Assembly: GCA_021234155.1 (NCBI GenBank)
Contig: JAJEKV010000027.1
Span: 17,875,644-17,939,643 of the forward strand
Source: Isoetes taiwanensis
Taxonomy: Eukaryota; Streptophyta; Lycopodiopsida; Isoetales; Isoetaceae
Direction: 5' to 3'
DNA length: 64,000 nucleotides
Each line of letters opens with the position of its first letter. The first letter of the stretch is position 1. The notes beneath the pieces were generated by a model. The model saw only the letters and a program-made list of their open reading frames with translations, did no database searches and was not told the origin of the DNA. The position numbers and the translations under genes were made by a program. Below are positions 37,031 through 49,300 of this stretch, in pieces.

Positions 37031-37207
37031 GCCCATTATGCACCACACACACAAAAAGAGGGCTTTTGTTGTGAGCCATTGGTTGTTGACCATTATGCAC
37101 CACACACACAAAAAAAGAGCTTTTGTTGTGAGCCATTGGTTGTTGACCATTATGCACCACACGCACAAAAAAAGGGCTTTTGTTGTGAGCCATTGGTTGT
37201 TGACCAT
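37031..37207. repeat. Three copies of a 56-bp repeat
   Basis: Three consecutive copies beginning CCATTATGCACCACACACAC and ending GTGAGCCATTGGTTGTTGA. They differ at a few positions in the A-run and one C/T. The same protein-like pattern therefore appears in three frames; it is not a gene. Confidence 0.95.
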
Positions 37208-37334
37208 TGGAAAAAAAAAAGGCTAAAATCAATGGCTCAGAAATGATGCACTCTAGATGTACGCATTAGTACATCCATTTGAATACATCACGAAATCATA
37301 GGAAAACCTTAGTGAAAAGCGTACAAAAACACAA

Positions 37335-37865
37335 AGAAAACCCCCTGTTATTATGCTACATATTGTGGCCAACAATATGTCCAGATATTTCTTATGCAGT
37401 AAACTTGTAGAACAGATACAACAACCACCCAGGCATGGGACATTGGATTGCAGCCAAAAGAATTCTGAGATATTTAAAAGGCACCAAAGATCATGGAATT
37501 ACTTTTAATACTGATAATTTGACTTTGTTTGCATATTCAGATGCTGACTGGGCAGGGGACCTGGATATTAGACGAAGATCTACATCTAGTTATGCTTTGG
37601 TCCTTACAGGAGGTATAATATCATGGAGGAGTAAAAAGCAGTCATCTGTTGCCATGTCATCTGCAGAAGCAAAGTATTCAGCCTCTTCCTTAGCAGCTAA
37701 AGAAATCATTTGGATAAGAAGACTATTAACTGAGATAGGCTCCCACTGCAGTGGACCAATAGCAGAGTTGTTCCCATCTATAAGGCAGGTGATCTGCACA
37801 ACCAAGCCAATTACCTAACAATCATGATCAATTTGGTATTTGCAAAGCTGCTAGCTGGGATTCTT
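37335..37865 (+). mobile_element. Ty1/copia RNase H end (continuation of 27-30 kb element)
   Basis: CPDISYAVNLVEQIQQPPRHG, in two nearby frames, precedes an open 127-codon stretch with GHWIAAKRILRYLKGTKDHG, LFAYSDADWAGDLDIRRRST, ISWRSKKQSSVAMSSAEAKY and EIIWIRRLL. This is the copia RNase H domain with its D...E...D pattern (SDADW, SSAEA). After LFPSI the frame changes and DLHNQANY follows, the relic of the DNQ block. The central polymerase, including YVDD, is missing between 30030 and 37335. The element is cut off at about 37865 by a LINE. Confidence 0.9.
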
Positions 37866-39500
37866 GAACAGTAGTTGATGGCTGGGCAAAGGCAACAGAA
37901 GTGCGGGCCCTCACTCGGGCAAGATTTAGGCCCCGACACTTAACCATTGACCACATCTTCACGCTGCAAACTCTGGTTGAAGACAGTAGGAACCGACGAC
38001 ATGATTTATATTGTTGCTTCGTGGACTTTGCGAAGACCTTTGACACTGTGCCTCGGGAAACGCTATGGGCAAGATTGCGACAGCTGGAGGTTCCTATAGA
38101 TTTGAGAATGCAGTGTACAAGTTATCTGAGAGATGCTCGGGCCGATTGCAGCCGACAAGCCAACCATTCGATAGTAGTATCGGGGTTCGCTTGGGTGCAC
38201 TCTCTCTCCAACATTGTTTGGGCTTTACATTGATCCGTTGGAGAGCGGGTTTGCTGACAATGCGGGCGACGGAGCTCACCTTCTACACCAGAACATCAGA
38301 CAGTTAATATATGCTGATGAGGTGGACCTCCTAGCTTACACTCGAGTAGATATGCATCGCCATCTCGATGCCCTGAACACATTCTGCCAAGCGACTGATA
38401 TGCACGTCAACCTGGCCAAGAATAAGGCGGTCCTCATATCATCCTCACGTCAGCCGAGAATCTCCTCCTTCAGTTACCAAGAGCAAAATGTAAAAGTGGC
38501 ACCCACATACAAATATTTGATAGTGAAGTTTCCTTCTACTATACACTGGGACACATCCATATGGCTACGAGTGACGGCGGGCTGGTAGCCATTGTATGCA
38601 ATGCAGAACAAAGTCGCAGAGCGGAGCTATATGATTGGGCCTATCAGTCGTATTTGTTCAAGGTCTTCGTGGAGCCTGTCCTTTTATACGGGGTTGAAGT
38701 ATAGAGCCCAGTAGTGTCCATCGCTACCTAGAATGACTTGGAGCAGGTGTAGAAAGCCTTCTTGGTACGAGCACTGGGATGAAGTCCACAGCCCCATATC
38801 AAGTTTCGTTGCAGGAGACGAGTTTCTTTCCTCTTCAGAGGGCGGTCCTTGATCGCCACATTGTCTATTTTCAGAAGGTGGTCAATGTGGACGAGGCTCA
38901 TCTGCCTAACCTAGCTTATATCATGGCAATGGGGCCGCAACACCTCCTGCTAGAGGAAAACGAGAGCTCAATGGTTGGCTAGATAACATGTGCAAGAGGT
39001 GCATACATGTGCAAACAGAGGCAGATCGCCATAGCTTGAGGCAATATCTTGACGCTTGCTTCCTCAGCAAGCTCTAGGACGTCAGCGCCCTTGAACCTGT
39101 CACGACAGCACATTACCAGCGCCACATAAATTCCACATTGGAACGGGGATCGCAATGCTACCTGTGTACCCATTTGCCAATGAAAAGGCGTAGACTCATT
39201 GCCTCCATTCGTACAAGGGCACACCATCTTCGAGTTGAGATGGGCAGATGGATTGGTGAGCCACGCCAGAATAGGCTTTGTCAATGCTGCCATATGGAAG
39301 TCATTGAGGGTGAATCTCATACCCTTCAAAGCTCCTGGCCAGGCTACTACATGTGACATTGAGCACGGCTTCCATACGAACGTTGGGATCATACCTTCAG
39401 GAGGTCATGGATATGCGAGATCAGCTATGTCCTCGGGCATACACTTGACATGTATCATTGGGTCCCATAGGCCGATTGGTCTCCGTGGACGATAAAAATC
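37866..39500 (+). mobile_element. Non-LTR retrotransposon, RT to 3' end
   Basis: Second copy of the LINE family seen at 21.1-22.7 kb, here with its 3' end. 37901-38233 has ARFRPRHLTIDHIFTLQTLV and YCCFVDFAKTFDTVPRETLW. 38300-38420 has QLIYADEVDLLAYTR (block C reads A-D-E rather than A-D-D), then VNLAKNKAVL. 38780-38900 has LQRAVLDRHIVYFQKVVNVD. 39170-39350 has LPMKRRRLIASI and CQCCHMEVIEGESHTLQ, a Cys/His ending. The 3' end is GGGTCCCATAGGCC, then GGTCTCCGTGGACGATAAAA and a CTT-rich tail. Stops and frameshifts show it is dead. It is 5'-truncated and inserted in the copia RNase H end. Confidence 0.88.
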
Positions 39501-39504
39501 ATTC

Positions 39505-40070
39505 TTCTTCTTTTTCTTCTATCTAAAATCCATCTGCGAATGTATTTCTTCATTCACATCCATCTCTATCGCGGATAAGAGCTCACAACGGGGACCCAAG
39601 AACTGGAATTTTGAAGAACATTCGAAACAAGATGTCCCCCATCTTCCTCTTCCCTCCTTTCCACCCAAAAAAAAAAGTGGAGAAAACAAATTGAATTCCA
39701 TTTTTGAAATAACATTGATTCGATTGCCATTTGGGTGGTGCAATAATTGTACTTTCTCACCAAAGAGGTGGAAGCACGACTACAATTTAGATGGGCATGT
39801 GAAACACTCGAACTAAGAAACCACAATGTGCTTGACCATGTTTTCTTTTATAGACATGTTATATATATTAAATCGCTCATTATATTTTTAATGATGTCAT
39901 GGCTATCCTTGATTTGCCTAGTGGTTCACCTAGGCATAAGATCCAAATGCAACAATCGACGAATGACCTTATGAATTGTGGCTCATATCTCCGAAATGAA
40001 ATGACGTTTATAGATATGCAAATATGTAGGTCCTTGCCTCAAACTTAAATAGAAAAGACATACATTTGTG
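39505..40070. other. No gene seen
   Basis: AT-rich sequence with overlapping short frames on both strands and no recognised domain. A small A-run lies near 39668. Confidence 0.5.
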
Positions 40071-40074
40071 GACG

Positions 40075-40690
40075 AAATCATGCTTCTCTAATAAGGCATG
40101 TGCTTTACATGGTACATTTAATAGTAATATACACATTGTTTTTCTTGTTAGATGTAAAGATTAAGTATTTGGAAAAAGTCATATGTACAAACAAATATAC
40201 TACTTTCATGATCTATTGGTCTCCGTGGACGTTAAAAAAATTATTCTATTCTATTCCTCAAGTATGAGTTTACAAAAATTGTGTGTTGTCATGAAGGTAG
40301 AAAAGATACTTTTTAAATTTGGGAAGAGGTAATTTTATAATCTTTTCTAGTATAGGCCTACTTGTGAATGTTCAAAATGATAGTTTGATCCTCAAGTTGG
40401 ATAGTTCTCTAATAAGGCATGTGTTTTACATGGTGCATTCAATAGTAATATACACATTGTTTTTTCTTGTTAGATGTAAAGATTAATTATTTGGAAAAAG
40501 TCATATGTACACACAAATATGCTACTTTCATCCTCAAGTATGAGTTTACAAAAGTTGCGTGTTATCATGAAGGTAGAAAGATACTTTTTAAATTAGGGAA
40601 GAGGTAATTTTATAACCTTTTCTAGCATATTTGCAAATGTTCATCAGAAAATGGTAGTTTGATCCTCAAGTTGGATAGTTGTCTGGTTTT
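40075..40690. repeat. Direct duplication of about 300 bp, one copy with a LINE tail
   Basis: Two copies, about 40083-40400 and 40405-40685. They share TCTCTAATAAGGCATGTG, ATACACATTGTTTTTCTTG, TTGGAAAAAGTCATATGTAC, GAGTTTACAAAA, GAAGGTAGAAA and TTTGATCCTCAAGTTGGATA. The first copy contains 46 extra bases (40210-40255) that match the 3' end of the LINE family (GGTCTCCGTGGACG, A-rich, then ATTCT repeats). The second copy is the uninterrupted site. Confidence 0.92.
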
Positions 40691-40950
40691 GTATAGATGT
40701 TTGTAATTGTCCCCTTTGTAAATGTTACCAAATCATTCATATGGATTCTAGATTATCCCACATAGGTTCAAATCAACCGCAATGATGCACCACAACCATA
40801 TGTGGGGCAGCTATAACGCCAAAAATTGCGGGATTCCTCAAAATGTCAAGTTCCACGTGAATCCACTTGACAATTGCAAACATTCTGGCATTGAGATATT
40901 TAATCAATATTCTAATCAATATTTAAATGTTTTGGTGGTAAATAATCTTA

Positions 40951-41045
40951 TCTATATTATAATGTTTTAAAGTGTGTCTGTTGCCCATCGAGCCTTAAAT
41001 CGTATGGCTGAAATTTGATCAATCAATCGGATGGCTAGGAAGGTA
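40951..41045 (+). mobile_element. Probable Helitron 5' end
   Basis: TCTATATTATAATGTTTTAA after an A, then GTTGCCCATCGAGCC and GAAATTTGATCAATCAATCG, a layout common at plant Helitron 5' ends (TC start, AT-rich lead, then a 'subject to ATCGGATGGCT' type segment). No autonomous Rep/helicase frame follows, and I could not fix the 3' end on this strand. Confidence 0.45.
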
Positions 41046-43735
41046 TGTCTAAAAAAATCTCCAAATATGGCTATGGCGGCCAAGCCCAAACCCGATTCGA
41101 TGCGGAATGGGCATTGTCTTTTTGTATGCAGGATCTTCTTTATGCAAAGATTTACTATACATGATCTGGGAAAAAAAATGCATTTCTTGTGTCATGAAGG
41201 GGTTACGGTTGAGGAGTTCGGCCAGTAAGCATATTAGGGTATGCAATTTTTAATCTGAGCTGCCTTAAGAACGACATTAATAGTAGTAGGATGAAAGCTT
41301 TTTGTTTTATTTGACACCAATAACTTCATTTGAAATTGATGTTTGCTACAGATGAAGAAGGTTTGGCAAATGAGAGCATTGTTCAGCGATGCCTGGATTG
41401 AAGTATGCCCTTGCCAGATGCAGGACTAGCACTGCACAAATATTTGCCCTTCAATCTTTGTGTTGAGTCTAGGTTGTGGGCTATATTGGTCCTTGAATGT
41501 TTCCTTTAAATTTTTAAAACCCAGAAATTCTATAAAGATTTCAAGAACCCATCCATATGTAGCAGGTTCTAATCTCCTCCCACAAAAGTCGATATATGCT
41601 CGGATATGTGTTACTGTAAAGCTCATGTTTGCAGTCTGATATTGGAGCATTATGGAGGGGTTACGCTTACTCTTGGCCGACTCAGGATTTATTTCCGATG
41701 GTGAATCAACTCATAATAAGTAGACAATTAAATAGCCAACTTGGATATCAAACACAATATATGGTAAGCAATAATGGAATTTTGAGTGTGTGTTATCTAG
41801 TACCATCATGTCTATATATCTTACAACATATCTTCAAGAACAGATGCGTATAATATCTATTTGTTTCCAACTAGGTGTCTTGGAATCAAGAAATTGGATG
41901 CTAAAATAGGGTGCAGAATAGACATTGGATGTGGATTTGATATGAGTCTAATGACAATCTCCTTTCTTTATATTGGTATTTTGGACTTTAAGATGATGGA
42001 AAACAATAATCAAATATGTAGAATATGTGGGTCATAGTTAAACAAGAGGTTTTATTTGGAACAAAGTTAAGTAGGAGGTCCTGTTTGGAACAAATATTTT
42101 AAGTATTCACATGTTGTGATAGGGTTGTCCCTTAAACTACTACAGAATAGTTATGATTGTTGATGGAGGGCTTACATACTACTTAGGGGCTCAATTGGAA
42201 GCGAGGAATGCTAAACCACTTTACTATTAGAAACTGATGACATAATATAAAATGGGAGTTTGGCTTTACGGCATTTTGCAGACGTATAGAATTAGTGCAG
42301 GAATGTTAAATGAGTTTGGGAGTTTTAAGAAAACCAAAAAAGGCGGTAGATCACTATAAAAAGACATGACCACAAAAATGTACATAGCCAAATCTGGATT
42401 AAAACTGTTAATAGAGTTTTAACAATTTTAGCTTTGAAGTCATGATCATTTCATGATTATACTTAGATCTGTTTCTTGCTCCTCAGACAATCGGAAAAGA
42501 TGAATTTCAAATCAGGTCCAATGTTCTGCTTGATTGTGGGCTAAAAGAGGGAAGGATGGAAATAGAAAGAAATATACAAATGTTCAGACTAAAAGATTCA
42601 ATTTGTATCCAATGAGCAGTGCTGGTGTTTGCAGCGGGTCTTGGCCTAGAACAATAGGTCTGGGGTGTGCTATCATACAATATGAGTAATTGCAAAGTAT
42701 TAGATTCTTCTCACTACCATGCCCCTCTTTTTCAGGTCCTCAATATAAGCTCATGTGAAGAAGAAATGTCAAGGTTTTTTTGGCTTAATAGTTGATTTTG
42801 TACTTGATGGTTCCTTTACGTAGATGCAATGCAAGAACACACTTTTTGGTGATTATGGGTTTGGAGATTGGATATGGTATATAAGACTATTATACATGGA
42901 TTATGGTGTATTGTTGACTGTGCAATATGGACCTTCGTCAAAGAAGACTAGGCAGTAAACAATTCGTAATCAAATGCACAATCTTTGATGGGAATGTATG
43001 TTAGAGGCTCACTTAACTTACAAACAAACAATAGACACTTAATTTATAACAAACTTTTACCAAAGTCCCTAGCTATAGCCCCTCTAGACTTTGCTAAGTG
43101 ATACAATGAACCAACCACATGACAGTAGCATCCATTGAGTGAGTCTTCCAAGTGTTTAACCACACCTTCGATACCAAAGTTTATAATCCATCCCTTGGCA
43201 TAGATGGCCCTTCTACATCAAGGCAAGCAAACCCACATGCTGTAGACATGGGTCATGGTAATTTGCATTCATACTTCAAGAGATCGGCAACAAGTATGCC
43301 TCCTCCCACTACCACCAAAAAAATGAGGCAACAAGACATTGTAACAATCCGTGATAAAACCAGAAAGAAGGAAATAGATGCAGCTATGCACAGGGCATTG
43401 TTAGAGATTTTATATCAAAAGACAACCACAACTTCAAATAACTTTTCTGCTGAAACTCCTTTACATTCAATAATACTCCATCAATTAATAATAGAAATAG
43501 ATGTGGACTTACAGATAGAATTATGTTAATCCAAGCACAGCTCTACTACCACGATTGACGTTGTCGTATCTAACAACCAATCTTTCTCCAACAACTGTAC
43601 AATCGCAATAGAAACATCTGCAACAAGAAGATTGCCGAATTCCAGGAGCACTGATGGGTTATTCATAGGGTTCTACAGAGATAGTGAGCAGACAATTACC
43701 TATCACTTACCAAGAAATTCGCTGCAGCAAAACCT
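41046..43735. other. Long stretch without a recognised gene
   Basis: Short frames at 41031-41228, 41629-41853 and 43152-43529 show no known domain. The last reads SRQANPHAVDMGHGNLHSYF, then a basic helix RDKTRKKEIDAAMHRALLEI; a transposon or plant DNA-binding origin is possible but unproven. Confidence 0.4.
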
Positions 43736-43736
43736 T

Positions 43737-44070
43737 CTAGTTAGAAAAAGCCAGAGCGCAAAGGAAGTATTTCCACACATCCCTAGGATGTTTACCTCTG
43801 ATCCTCAAAAGAATTGAATTCCCAACTTTGCTGATTATTATGCCTTGAGCTTGTTTGTATTTGGTCTTGTCCAAACTTACTATTGTTGAAGAAGTGTTCT
43901 CGATACCAGAATTTTTATTCACCTTGTTGCTAGAGCTGGTTGTTCCTCCTGTAGACAAAATGACTACTGAAACATGTTCCTCTTCTTCGAGATTAACTAA
44001 ATCCCATAAATCTTCATTTTCCAAAACATTCTTTAATTTTTCCTTCCACTTGGAATCCTAAACCACCTTA
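43737..44070 (-). pseudogene. Ty1/copia gag fragment
   Basis: The minus-strand reading SKWKEKLKNVLENEDLWDLV, a polar insert, then KYKQAQGIIISKVGNSILLR and RDVWKYF follows the copia gag plan (W..kM...L...dLW..v; A..iI..s..d..l..i...A..vW..l). There is no start of gag (the FkgW region) and no continuation to a zinc knuckle, so it is a fragment of a copia element unrelated in position to the one at 27-38 kb. Confidence 0.7.
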
Positions 44071-44410
44071 TAGACATCAATAGAACTAAGCAAAGAAGCT
44101 CCAAATCTACTAGCCATGATTGAGAATGCATGACTCGCTCTGTTACCAATGAAGAACAATGGCACAATATTACTACAAGTAATGTGACTTTCAACTCCTT
44201 ATACCCATTGAAGTCTAATCATAAAGTATCAATAGCTTAAATAACAACTTGCAATGGTTCAAAATAAAAATACTGTTTAAATTTCATTGATTGAATCTCT
44301 GTTCATATGTTGACTACAAAATCTCACAATCGATTAGCAGGCATTTATGTCATGTGTGGTATAGTACAAATTATTGTTCTGAAGTGACAATGAGGAAATG
44401 GCTTAAATAA

Positions 44411-45050
44411 ATGGCTACAAATGCTGGATTAGGCAGTGACTCTGACAATAAGTCTTGTCGGGCATCATCTATCACTTGGTTGCAGGTTGCAGGCATTCCA
44501 GAAGGTGTTGGCATGGAAATAACAGGACATAAGCGCATAGAGGCATACAAAAGGTATGATCAAAGTGGGGATGTCAGAGTTGTTGCTGCCATGGCTGTTA
44601 TAGCTTCTAGAGGTACATTGCGGAATAAAGATGCATTAATACAGGCACAAAATCCTGCCATTAATCCTATCAACTGTGTGAGTGATGGTCCAAGCATTGG
44701 TGGTACTACAAACACTGTTGACAATATTAAAACATGTAAGTTTTCATGTATATTATTTTTTTTATGTAGAATTACTAATTTGTTCATTTTCCTTTAGTGC
44801 AAAATCCTGTGGCTAATCGTAGCAGCCATGTAAGTACTAGTGTCGGTCCAAGTGGCGTTGGTAATGTTGTTCAGAACCTAAGTCGTAGTCCAAGTGTTCG
44901 TTTAGAAATGCTCTTCAAAAAACAGGTACTCTTTCGTATTCTTTTAATTACCAATTAGCATTTACATCATTTACTTGCAAAGTGGTAATTAACATGTACC
45001 TTTTTATATTCTTGCAACTAGCTGATCGTCACAATAATTTGATAAATGAA
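44411..45050 (+). CDS. Tyrosine recombinase C-terminal gene fragment (Crypton-like?)
   Basis: Exon 44411-44735 begins MATNAGLG and contains NKSCRASSITWLQVAGIPEG and MEITGHKRIEAYKRYDQSGD. This fits the C-terminal catalytic half of tyrosine recombinases. Arg17 sits in the H-x-x-R box (the His is replaced by Lys14). His40 is in TGHK. Tyr49, nine residues later, is the expected nucleophile. A GT at 44736 and AG at 44796-44797 join in frame to exon 44798-44925 (LQNPVANRSSHVSTS...LFKKQ), and a third exon at about 45022 ends after LIVTII. The region after the catalytic part holds two similar blocks (QNPAINPINCVSDGPS and QNPVANRSSHVSTSVGPS). The N-terminal half with the first catalytic Arg was not found. 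TAA precedes the ATG in frame. Confidence 0.62.
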
Positions 45051-45059
45051 ACGGGCCCG

Positions 45060-46360
45060 ATGATGATGTCTTAGAAAAGATTTGCGTGGAGGCAGAAAAA
45101 CCATAGCAAAATTGTCTACAACAATTATTCTTTTACTTTCAATTTCCACTGATATGGTAATATTCAATTTTAGTACTTGCATTCATTTCATGAAACGATA
45201 CTTTGTCTTGCAGGTGCAGGTTCGGTTTGAATTTTAGAAAGTTCCAGGTACAGGTTCGATTAGAAAACTCAGGTGTGTAGCATGCGTAGCATGCGTAACT
45301 TGTATTTGCAGCCCAAAAAACTTCTCATATTTGTATATTGCATCTCCTTTTTACTTATCTAGTATGGAGTAAGTACATTGTGTCGTAGGCTCATGTTCTA
45401 GCGGCACCTTCTTGTGCTTACACAACTAGATAAGAAATATTCACTAAAAAAAAATATAGAGTTATTTCAATGATGTAATTGTTACAGGTGATGTAATTGT
45501 TACAAATAAATGTAGGCCTGAGACATCAGATCATCTACATCTATAACTGGTTATCATGTTTTAATATTTACTCTGTAACTCATCATGTGAGACAATGACA
45601 TTATGTTTTAATAATTGTAATTTTATTACACAGGTTACAACAAGTCAACTAAGAAATGGCAAAGCCGTTTGTCATTCTGGGATGGAATGGTTGCCACATG
45701 GCAGCCATTCATTGGACGATAACCAAGAATATAAACCAACTTACCTTGATGTAAACGTAAAAATATGGGGCACATATTTAAATTTGCTTTAGATTAGAAA
45801 AGAGAATAGTGCAAGATAGACTCATGTAGCTATCCCCATCTTGTATTCGTAGATGGGTGCACCCCCTTGTATCTTTTTCTCGGAGTAAATAACATCTATT
45901 TTTATACCTTGGACAAAAAAAATCTAGCCTTTAGACAAAAAAAACATGTTTATGAAACAAAAGTGTTACTTTAAAGTAACATAAGGTTTTATTCAGAACC
46001 CTCCACCTAATAGTTAAACCGATAATACTGCTATATTGATGATAATACACATGGCAATAAAGGGCAAATTACTCCAAGCAAGATTACTGCAAGACAAACA
46101 GGTTAAGCAAGACAAACAGGTTAAGCGGACAAGCAATAGCTAAACTAGCAATTAGATGGTGCAAGCATGTGTGCAAGGACGTTAACATTATCCGCAATTT
46201 TCCAGGCAACAGAATTACGGCAAACTATTACACACAAGAATTTGAACCACATTGGTGAAAAGACCCTAGCACGTAGTAGTTAAGTCCAATTGGCCATAAA
46301 AATAGCACAAGATGCATAATCTATTAATTTCGGCAATAAGAAGCATAACCTTTCTTACAT
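45060..46360. other. No gene seen between recombinase and GST gene
   Basis: AT-rich DNA with a frame at 45595-45792 (65 codons, no recognised domain) and a doubled CAAGACAAACAGGTTAAGC near 46090-46120. A block GATGGGTGCACCCCCTTGTA near 45852 resembles the kind of 3' end seen in some LINE copies, but I cannot confirm it. Confidence 0.4.
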
Positions 46361-46365
46361 GGATC

Positions 46366-49300
46366 TCACATTTTAGACTGTAGCTTAGCAATTGCTTCCA
46401 TCCCTCTCTCGCTCTCCTTTTGGTACCTTGAGACAGCCTTATATAGAATTGAATGCACTTCAGCAAAATGTGGAGACAATGCATTTTGGACTGAGAAAAG
46501 CCAATTATTAATGCGTTCTGTCACCAATTTTGACATTTCGTCCGCACCAAGTAACTGGACATTTACCAGACAAATATCGTCAGGGTGGTATCTTTACAGC
46601 AAAGATACATGCAATCTGTGATTACAATTTAAAAATCTCTTTTTCAGAAGGCTTTTAACAATTTGGTGCGTGCCAATCATCAAATAAAAATGTGAACATT
46701 AGACAGCTACATTAGATTCCCTCATATGCACGTATTTCAACTACGCCCTTCATTTGACCATGATATGGACTTTTGGATCCAAAACTGCATCACATCATCC
46801 CAGATTTAAAACTGCAATATGGGATCGTGTATTTAGAACAAGCATCTTCTGCATATTGACAGGATGGTCCTTGGAAAGGATTAACAATGTCGATCACTAT
46901 ACCAAACAACTACAAAGCATAATAGTATCCAAAACAGAACTGCAGAAATTTTGCTTCATCAGTTATGGTTTCAAAGAAAACTAAAGCAACCGGATCAAGA
47001 TCAAGTTTCAAGATCCAACCAACTCCTTCATTTGACTGCCAAACGACCACCGATTGTCTGCTAATTAAATGCTACCCACAGACAGAGAGACAAATAGAGA
47101 AATCTGAACCATCTCCTTGCAACTAAAAACTGTTTCCTGTCTCTAGGCTTAATTTTTCCAAGCTAAACCTAAAGCATAGGTAGAGAAATGGAGCCATAAA
47201 AAGGGAATGAAACTTTCTGTTTAGATTTGTGTTCAATTCTTCAAGAGTGTCAATATGTTTGTTGCACCATGCCACTTTGAGTTATTGCAATATGATTGAG
47301 ATCGTTCCTGTAGAGATGCATGACAGAGGCTTACATGATAAGGCTTTTCCCATCAGATCTAAATCATTTCCACGTTTTGCTCCCTATTCATATCTAACAA
47401 GGAGGTGGACCTCCAAGCTGGCCATTGGGTTAGCAGACTTCTACACTGCTATGACTCATGATTGAAGATAAGATCTTAAATCTTTAACCAAAAATTAAAA
47501 TCTAGAAAATTTGAGTGAGCTAATGTATGTTATTGCAATTTTAAGAAAAATGCTGCATGACTTGTAGCACTTGGGGTTTCTGAACTCTTCCCGAGATTAA
47601 GTGATCTAACCCTCCGGAGGTCCTTTCAAAGATAACTCAAAAAAATTTGAAATTTACCCCTGAATCAAGTCGTCTTCTTGAGAACTTGTCAAATTTAGGA
47701 GTCATTTTTCAAAACCTTGAAACTGAACATTTCCAAGCAGTTGCATAAGAACTATTAATTATCCTCAGAGATCCATCAATTTGAAACACCCTCGGCCAAG
47801 ACCACAAATATGAGCAAAACTACATCATCGCAGGTTTTTACTCCTCTCGCTCGGACAACAGCTAGCTATATGAGACTATATAATAGGAGACTATATAATA
47901 AGCTAGGACAGTAGACTTGATATCAGCTGCCTCGGCAACTTATGCCATCATCTATAATACGTAGGGACGTTTCAGTTTGAACTATGTATTCTAATTAATT
48001 AAGTAAAACTTGTGTTTTTTATGTTGTGTTACACAGCAACTTAAGATAAGCTAAGATACCTCTAGCTGTTTTATTTCACATGCCAGGCTGAGATCTGCAA
48101 TCGACGGTTGCAACGCGCCACCAAGGAAGCTGCCCTTTCCACTCAGCCATATTGACTCAAGCTTGGAAAGCGACAAGATCAAAAGCTTTCGGCCCTCACT
48201 AGCGGCAGCAGGATCCTTTGGCATCCCCAATGAAGGTGCTAAGACTTGATTGAAAACAAGTTGAGCTGCAGCAGCAAAACAGGTATACAAATTAATGGTA
48301 CCTTAAAACATGCTGGTCATTCAGAGACAATACTTGCGCCTCGACGAAGATTTGCATGATGCCAGTCCAAGATACAATCAACTTTTGCCCGTCTAGATGC
48401 ATCTGCTGGGTACCTGCATTTAAATGCAATAAGGTTACAATTTATTAAATATAATTTGTCTACAAGGGTCCTCACACATTAAAAAATGAAATTGGTTGCA
48501 ATTGTTAGCCACTCAAAGTTTGCCTTGTTGCTAAGTCCTCCTTGTTGAAACAGGCTCACTTGCCAAAAGGCAAATGGCTGTATTACATATGACAAATCAA
48601 AATGGCATTTGCTTAAACATGAACTTGTTTAATGATGCTACAATCAATGTAATATCAGCATTTATATGGCCATTGGGTTGGGTGTGCATCTCCACCCCCC
48701 GCTACCTGTGAAGACTGTTCTAACTGACATCTTTCTTCATTTACATCTAACAACCTATCATTCAGACGTAAAGAGAAATAGGTACAGCAAATATGAGTGA
48801 TCAGCTCATACCAATGATCAGGTATTCCGAACCGTGAAACCGCAAGATATCTCAAAATCGCATGGCTGCATAGAAAACGTCTGACACTTGTATTACGTTT
48901 CTAAACAAGTGGGCAGTGGGTTCTACATTTACTTTTAAGCTTAGCAGATCCATTAATAATGTATAAACAGGGGGGCACTATTGGGTTCCAAATTTACCTC
49001 TCAAAGAGCTTAAACCCACCATCGTTAATTGCTGGAACTTGTCCCATTGGATTTATAGCTGCCGTCACCACATCATGACACAAATTTTAAACACATGAAT
49101 GTATTGAAATATAAAATATTGAACTAAGTCTTAATTCGGAAAGTATAGACTTCATGTCAGCAAGCAATGTGTTATTTAAATGGTTTTGATCTAAGAGATA
49201 AAAATCTGTGTGCCAATTAGGAGCTTTTTAAAAAGAAAAATAATATTGACAAAATTCCAGGACGAATTTACCCCAAGAGCATGATTAACTGACTAGAAAT

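Noticed and set aside
36977-37246. Overlapping frames with repeated ALFLCVWC or HYAPHTQK blocks
   Set aside because: They come from the three-copy 56-bp repeat; the same pattern appears in several frames and on both strands.
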